Assembly: GCA_050943075.1 (NCBI GenBank)
Contig: JBMNOM010000019.1
Span: 1 to 16,688, forward strand
Reading direction: 5' to 3'
Length of the DNA stretch: 16,688 nt
Source of the DNA: CAJKWP01 sp050943075
Lineage (GTDB): Bacteria; Bacillota; Clostridia; Christensenellales; UBA1242
Notes under the pieces: generated by a model
Told to the model about the DNA's origin: nothing
Database searches by the model: none
The model's input: only the letters and a program-made list of their open reading frames with translations
Translations under genes and position numbers: made by a program
Shown here: in pieces, positions 13,867 through 16,688 of the stretch
Layout of the letters: each line of letters starts with the position of its first letter
Numbering within the stretch: the first letter of the stretch is position 1

Positions 13867-14448
13867 TTATAATCTCTTTAATTCAAGTTCAACTGAAATT
13901 TGTTGTTGTGGAATTGGACTTGGCAAGTTTGCTGGGTTAACTGTGTATGTATATGTCATAGTTAAAACTTGTTCAGCTGGAACTTCATACATTCCATTTG
14001 TCAATGTAGGTGTTGATTCTCCAAGTTTAACGTCTTGTGAAATTGTTAAATATGAATTGTTTTCTCCAACAGAAACAGTTTTGGGGTTAACACCAATTTT
14101 AACTGCTGCGGCAAAATCATTAGTAATAACAATTTGGAAACTATATACAACTACAGTTTCACTAAGAGCAATGGCGCCATTATCACCAAGTTGTTTTGTT
14201 CCTCTTGCTTGATTTGCCTCGCCAGTAAGTTGATATTGAATTGGAGCACCAATTGCGTTATAGTTACCTGTTGTTCCATATCTTTGTTGAACAATAACGG
14301 TTGCAGCAACTCTTTCTGCTGTAATTGTAATTGTACCGGTTACGCCAATTTGTCTGTCGGTTGCGGCAGCGTAAATTCCCATTCCCAAGAAAATAATTGC
14401 CAAACTTAAAGAAGCAACTGCTGTAATAAGTTTAAATTTTCTTTTCAT
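13867..14448 (-). CDS. Secreted TasA/camelysin-like surface protein
   Basis: A 193-residue exported protein. It begins MKRKFKLITAVASLSLA, then a hydrophobic stretch (8-28) ending GMGIYAAATD, resembling signal peptides of TasA/camelysin-type proteins, which are often cut by the SipW-type signal peptidase (no sipW in this window). The mature part is Thr/Val-rich alternating beta sequence with no cysteine and no LPxTG anchor. It shares the pattern AAxxRQxxVxGTxxxT and YEV...LxxTxTxxxxP with the truncated reading frame 420 bp upstream, so the two are paralogues. GGAG supports the ATG at 14448, and a strong promoter stands about 85 bases before it. A role in extracellular fibres or matrix is a guess. 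Confidence 0.8.
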   Translation of the reverse strand: MKRKFKLITAVASLSLAIIFLGMGIYAAATDRQIGVTGTITITAERVAATVIVQQRYGTTGNYNAIGAPIQYQLTGEANQARGTKQLGDNGAIALSETVVVYSFQIVITNDFAAAVKIGVNPKTVSVGENNSYLTISQDVKLGESTPTLTNGMYEVPAEQVLTMTYTYTVNPANLPSPIPQQQISVELELKRL

Positions 14449-14534
14449 AAATTCTCCATTTTTTTATTTTATAGCAGCTCACATTGTTAGGCTTGTGCAA
14501 ACACAAACAACAACAAAACGCTTTAATTAAAGTT

Positions 14535-14564
14535 ATTATAAGTAATGCCCCGTCCCTAAGTCAA
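14535..14564 (-). promoter_or_regulatory. Promoter of the secreted-protein gene
   Basis: Minus strand: -35 TTGACT (14564-14559), an 18-bp GC-rich spacer (14558-14541) and consensus -10 TATAAT (14540-14535). The mRNA would have a leader of about 80 bases. Confidence 0.8.
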
Positions 14565-14629
14565 ACAAAAAAACACCATTTTCCAACACTTGTCGAAAAA
14601 AATCGAAAACGCCCCTATTAAAAATCATT

Positions 14630-14645
14630 CCAACCAAAACCAACC
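14630..14645 (-). other. Two-tetrad G-quadruplex-like motif
   Basis: The minus strand reads GGTTGGTTTTGGTTGG: four GG runs with TT, TTTT and TT loops, nearly identical in layout to the thrombin-binding DNA aptamer. It lies about 65 bases upstream of the -35 of the secreted-protein promoter, in otherwise GC-poor DNA. It may be coincidental. Confidence 0.4.
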
Positions 14646-14737
14646 ATTCATTTTCAACCTTCTGCACGCAAGAAAAACCAATAAACACTAAAACTCTTTA
14701 AAAAAGCCAAAATTTGAAAATAAACAAAAAAAACAAA

Positions 14738-14780
14738 ACCAATCAAACTTTCCAATCAAACTTTCCAATCAAACTTTCCA
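14738..14780. repeat. Three tandem 13-bp repeats
   Basis: Three identical units of CCAATCAAACTTT at 14738-14750, 14751-14763 and 14764-14776, plus the start of a fourth (CCAA). They lie in non-coding DNA downstream of the truncated paralogue's terminator. The unit length equals that of the walJ repeat, but the sequence is unrelated. Confidence 0.95.
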
Positions 14781-14791
14781 AAACAACAAAA

Positions 14792-14815
14792 AATAAGCAG
14801 TTTAAAAACTGCTTA
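14792..14815 (-). terminator. Terminator of the truncated surface-protein gene
   Basis: ATAAGCAGTTT (14792-14802) pairs perfectly with AAACTGCTTAT (14805-14815), with six T following on the minus strand (14792-14787). It lies about 50 bases after the stop codon at 14867. Confidence 0.85.
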
Positions 14816-14866
14816 TCTTTATCTGCCATACGTTTTAAATATATTTAAAATTTTGTTGTGCTAAGA

Positions 14867-15406
14867 TTAAGCAGCAAGTCCACTTGCTGTTGAAGCAAGT
14901 TTGAATGCTGAGTTAATTCCAAGGTTTTGACCAGTTCCAACTAATGCTGTATCTGGATCAAGTTGGAATGTAAATGTTACAACAAGTGTTCCACCAACTG
15001 CAACTTCGTAGTCACCTGTTGTTCCTTCAACAAGTGTTGCGCCTGTAACAATTGGTGTTAGTGCTTCTAAAGCATCTTTTCCAGCTGGAGCTGTGATTCT
15101 AACGTAAATTTTTTCTACGTCATCATTTTTAATTGATACTTCATAACCAATATAGATTTTATCGTCATCCATTGTAAATGCGCCAAGAGCAACATCTTCA
15201 AGGTCTTGGTCAGCTTTACCTTTAATTGCTTGTGAAGTGCCAACTGATTCATATGTAAGCCCTTCAATAGTTGTTGCACCATCTGCTTTTTTAACGCTTA
15301 CTATAGCGTCTACAAGGCTTGAAGTAAAGTTAACTGTTCCATTAACGTTGAATTGTCTTTTTCCCGCTGCAAATACACCAACTGCTAATAGTGTTATGTT
15401 TATGGC
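14867..15406 (-). pseudogene. 5'-truncated TasA/camelysin-like surface protein gene
   Basis: An open frame of 179 codons that has lost its start. Read from 15406 it begins AINITLLAVGVFAAGKRQFN, which aligns with the second half of the intact paralogue's signal peptide and its first mature residues (AIIFLGMGIYAAATDRQIG). About 16 N-terminal residues are missing, and no ATG, GTG or TTG start lies in frame before the internal ATG near 15172, which would give only 101 residues without a signal. The C-terminal YEVAVGGTLVVTFTFQLDP matches YEVPAEQVLTMTYTYTVNP of the paralogue. The frame is otherwise intact and ends before a good terminator, so the truncation is recent or the gene is completed by rearrangement. 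The break coincides with the stop codon of the integrase gene. Confidence 0.75.
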
Positions 15407-16576
15407 TTATTGGGTGGAAATGTTTTGCTGTTCTGTGGTGGTGTTTTGGGTGTTTTCCAGTATGGTTTCTGCTTCAAGGGCTTTTAGGTCTTTTTGTTTT
15501 TCTTTTAATTGTTTTTTAAGTTGTTTAATTTCATTTTTCAGTTTTTCAATGTCTTTTGTGTTGCTTTTTGCAAAATTTAATGACTTGCTCAACTTTTTAC
15601 CCGCTTCAATTTTGGATGAAAAAGTTAAGTGTGAATAAACATCTGCCGTTGTTTTAAAATTGGAATGCCCAAGCCATTCTTGAATGTCTTTCATTGCAAC
15701 ACCATTTGACAAAAGCAAACTTGCGCAACTGTGACGCAAATCGTGAAACCTAATTTTTTTAAGTTTGTGCTGCTTTATTATGTTTCTTAATGCTTGTGAA
15801 ACATAACTTGGGCGCAAAAGATTGCCGTTTTCAGTAACAAAAACATATTCCAAAAATTGTGTGTTATAGGCATTGCCAAGCAATTTTTTTTGGTTTTCAA
15901 TTTGTTTTTTGTGCAGCTGCAAGTCCTTTTCAATTTCTGGCAAAAGTGGCAACACTCTGTTGCTTGAAGCAGTTTTTAAAACATTGGTGGAAATAATTTC
16001 TTTGTTTAAAACCAAAAGTTTGTTTTCAATTTTAATTGTTTTGTTAAAAAAATCCACACTTTTCCATTTTAACCCAATTAATTCGCTTCTTCTAAAACCA
16101 TAATAGGCGGCAACTTTAATTGCAAGTTCAGCCTTGTGTCCCTTAATTTTTTGAAACAAAATTTTTAAATCATTTTTGGTGTAGAATGACGGAATTGTTT
16201 TTTCAATTTTTATCGGCTCCAAAAAATCGGCTGGGTTTTGTTTAATCAATCCGCTAATGTGCGCTTGTTTAAGTGCTGGGTAAATAAGACGCGTTTGATG
16301 CTTGATTGTGTTGTTTTTGTTGTTGCGCTCTTCTTTTAGATGTTTAAAATATTGTCTCAAATGTTCATCTGTTAGTTCGTTCAATTTTAAGTTGTTTCCA
16401 AAATAACCACGCAAAGACTTTTCAACCCTTTTATATCCAACAAAAGTCACTTTTGAAATGCTTGTTTGCTTTTTTTCAATAAACTTTTCAATCCAATCCA
16501 CAAAACTAATGTTTTTGAAATCGTTGTGTTTTTGTTTTTTAAAAAAACTTTGTCTTTTTTCTTTTGTGTTCTCCAT
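15407..16576 (-). CDS. Tyrosine recombinase/phage-type integrase
   Basis: A 389-residue tyrosine recombinase. The N-terminal SAM-like core-binding domain is about 22-120 (FVDWIEKFIEKKQTSISKVT...). The catalytic domain is about 128-325, with all key residues: Arg162 (YGFRRSEL), Lys201 (LKTASSNR), His278-Arg281 (HDLRH), His304 (WLGHSN) and the nucleophile Tyr314 (VYSHL). A C-terminal extension (about 340-372) is a predicted Lys/Glu/Leu coiled coil followed by an Asn/Thr/Gln tail. AAAAGGA supports the ATG at 16576. It resembles integrases of Gram-positive conjugative or phage elements more than XerC/D. Its stop codon touches the truncated surface-protein frame, as expected if the attachment site lies at its 3' end. 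Confidence 0.95.
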   Translation of the reverse strand: MENTKEKRQSFFKKQKHNDFKNISFVDWIEKFIEKKQTSISKVTFVGYKRVEKSLRGYFGNNLKLNELTDEHLRQYFKHLKEERNNKNNTIKHQTRLIYPALKQAHISGLIKQNPADFLEPIKIEKTIPSFYTKNDLKILFQKIKGHKAELAIKVAAYYGFRRSELIGLKWKSVDFFNKTIKIENKLLVLNKEIISTNVLKTASSNRVLPLLPEIEKDLQLHKKQIENQKKLLGNAYNTQFLEYVFVTENGNLLRPSYVSQALRNIIKQHKLKKIRFHDLRHSCASLLLSNGVAMKDIQEWLGHSNFKTTADVYSHLTFSSKIEAGKKLSKSLNFAKSNTKDIEKLKNEIKQLKKQLKEKQKDLKALEAETILENTQNTTTEQQNISTQ

Positions 16577-16688
16577 ATTTTTTTCCTTTTTGTTAAAAAA
16601 ATGTCGTTTAATAATGATTTTTATACTATTATTAAAACCTATATTATAATAATATGGAAAAATTCAAAGTAAAAGCTGGAATTTAATT

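Larger units (their letters stand above)
14449..14866. other. 418-bp spacer between the two surface-protein paralogues
   Basis: No gene is supported here. It holds, from left to right, the leader and promoter of the intact secreted-protein gene, an A/C-rich stretch (14565-14737) with a G-quadruplex-like motif on the minus strand, three 13-bp tandem repeats (14738-14780) and the terminator of the truncated paralogue. The only frames seen are a few codons long. Confidence 0.8.

Noticed and set aside
14646..14656. Tiny Trp-rich minus-strand frame (MNGWFWLE) near the G-quadruplex motif
   Set aside because: Eight codons with no ribosome binding site, and it lies upstream of the promoter; most likely chance translation of the GGTT repeats.
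15170..15172. A 101-residue gene starting at the ATG at 15172
   Set aside because: The same frame continues upstream to 15406 with clear homology to the paralogue's signal region, so this ATG is internal; there is no ribosome binding site before it.
15237..15638. Plus-strand frame across the integrase-surface gene junction
   Set aside because: It runs antisense to two frames with clear homology; its composition is that expected of a shadow.
15380..16660. Inverted or direct repeats flanking the integrase as recombination sites
   Set aside because: The TAATA-rich stretches near 15385 and 16608 look loosely alike, but the match is poor and expected by chance in such AT-rich DNA; no site can be named from this window.
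16654..16686. Ten-codon plus-strand frame (MEKFKVKAGI) upstream of the integrase
   Set aside because: Too short, no ribosome binding site, and at the window edge; an excisionase cannot be claimed.
1..16688. CRISPR arrays, tRNA or rRNA genes, insertion sequences, toxin-antitoxin pairs
   Set aside because: None seen. The two tandem arrays have 13-bp units with no spacers, and no cloverleaf, transposase or toxin-like motif was recognised.
1..16688. Mycoplasma-type code (TGA as Trp), considered because of the low GC
   Set aside because: Genes with recognisable families are full length without TGA codons and use TGG for conserved Trp, for example in NusG and SecE.

Overview
The window is AT-rich DNA from a low-GC Gram-positive (Bacillota-like) bacterium, probably an uncultured gut-type Clostridia or related lineage. 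This rests on the rpmG-secE-nusG-rplK-rplA gene order, strong AAGGAG-type ribosome binding sites, TTGACA/TATAAT promoters, U-tailed hairpin terminators and Firmicutes-type genes (engB, walJ, tadA, rpiB). Tryptophan is read from TGG and no gene needs TGA recoding, so the standard bacterial code fits. The lineage is an inference from style, not a proven assignment.

Layout, left to right. (1) A + strand orphan gene of unknown function (8-517), rich in ATA and CTA codons. (2) A minus-strand operon of two ABC half-exporters (654-4239) forming a BmrCD/TM287-288-like heterodimer: the first-translated subunit has degenerate catalytic residues, the second has intact ones but a degenerate signature motif. 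(3) A minus-strand transcription/translation operon, rpmG-secE-nusG-rplK-rplA (4519-6825), with a strong promoter before rpmG, a 23S-rRNA-like L1-binding motif before rplK, and two terminators directly after rplA; rplJ and rplL do not follow. (4) Plus-strand genes for a DUF975-like membrane protein with a lysine-rich repetitive tail (7011-7958) and a Sel1-like repeat protein (8117-8710). (5) Minus-strand genes for an M29 aminopeptidase, rpiB with a membrane-anchored glycosyltransferase-like partner, and tadA. (6) Divergent from tadA, the + strand pair engB-walJ (12221-13626); the walJ stop codon lies in a 13-bp tandem repeat. (7) A minus-strand surface-protein region: one intact secreted TasA/camelysin-like protein (13867-14448), a 418-bp spacer with a second 13-bp tandem repeat, and a paralogue lacking its start and first part of its signal peptide (14867-15406). 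A tyrosine recombinase gene (15407-16576) abuts this paralogue directly.

Most of the window is conserved housekeeping: protein synthesis and secretion (L33, L11, L1, SecE, NusG, TadA, EngB) and central metabolism (RpiB). The accessory and most interesting part is the right end, where an integrase gene ends exactly where a truncated surface-protein gene begins, in the same reading frame and separated by a single stop codon. The simplest reading is an integrative element whose attachment site lies in the signal-peptide region of that gene; a recombinase-controlled surface-protein switch is a second possibility. No clearly new system is proven by the sequence alone.
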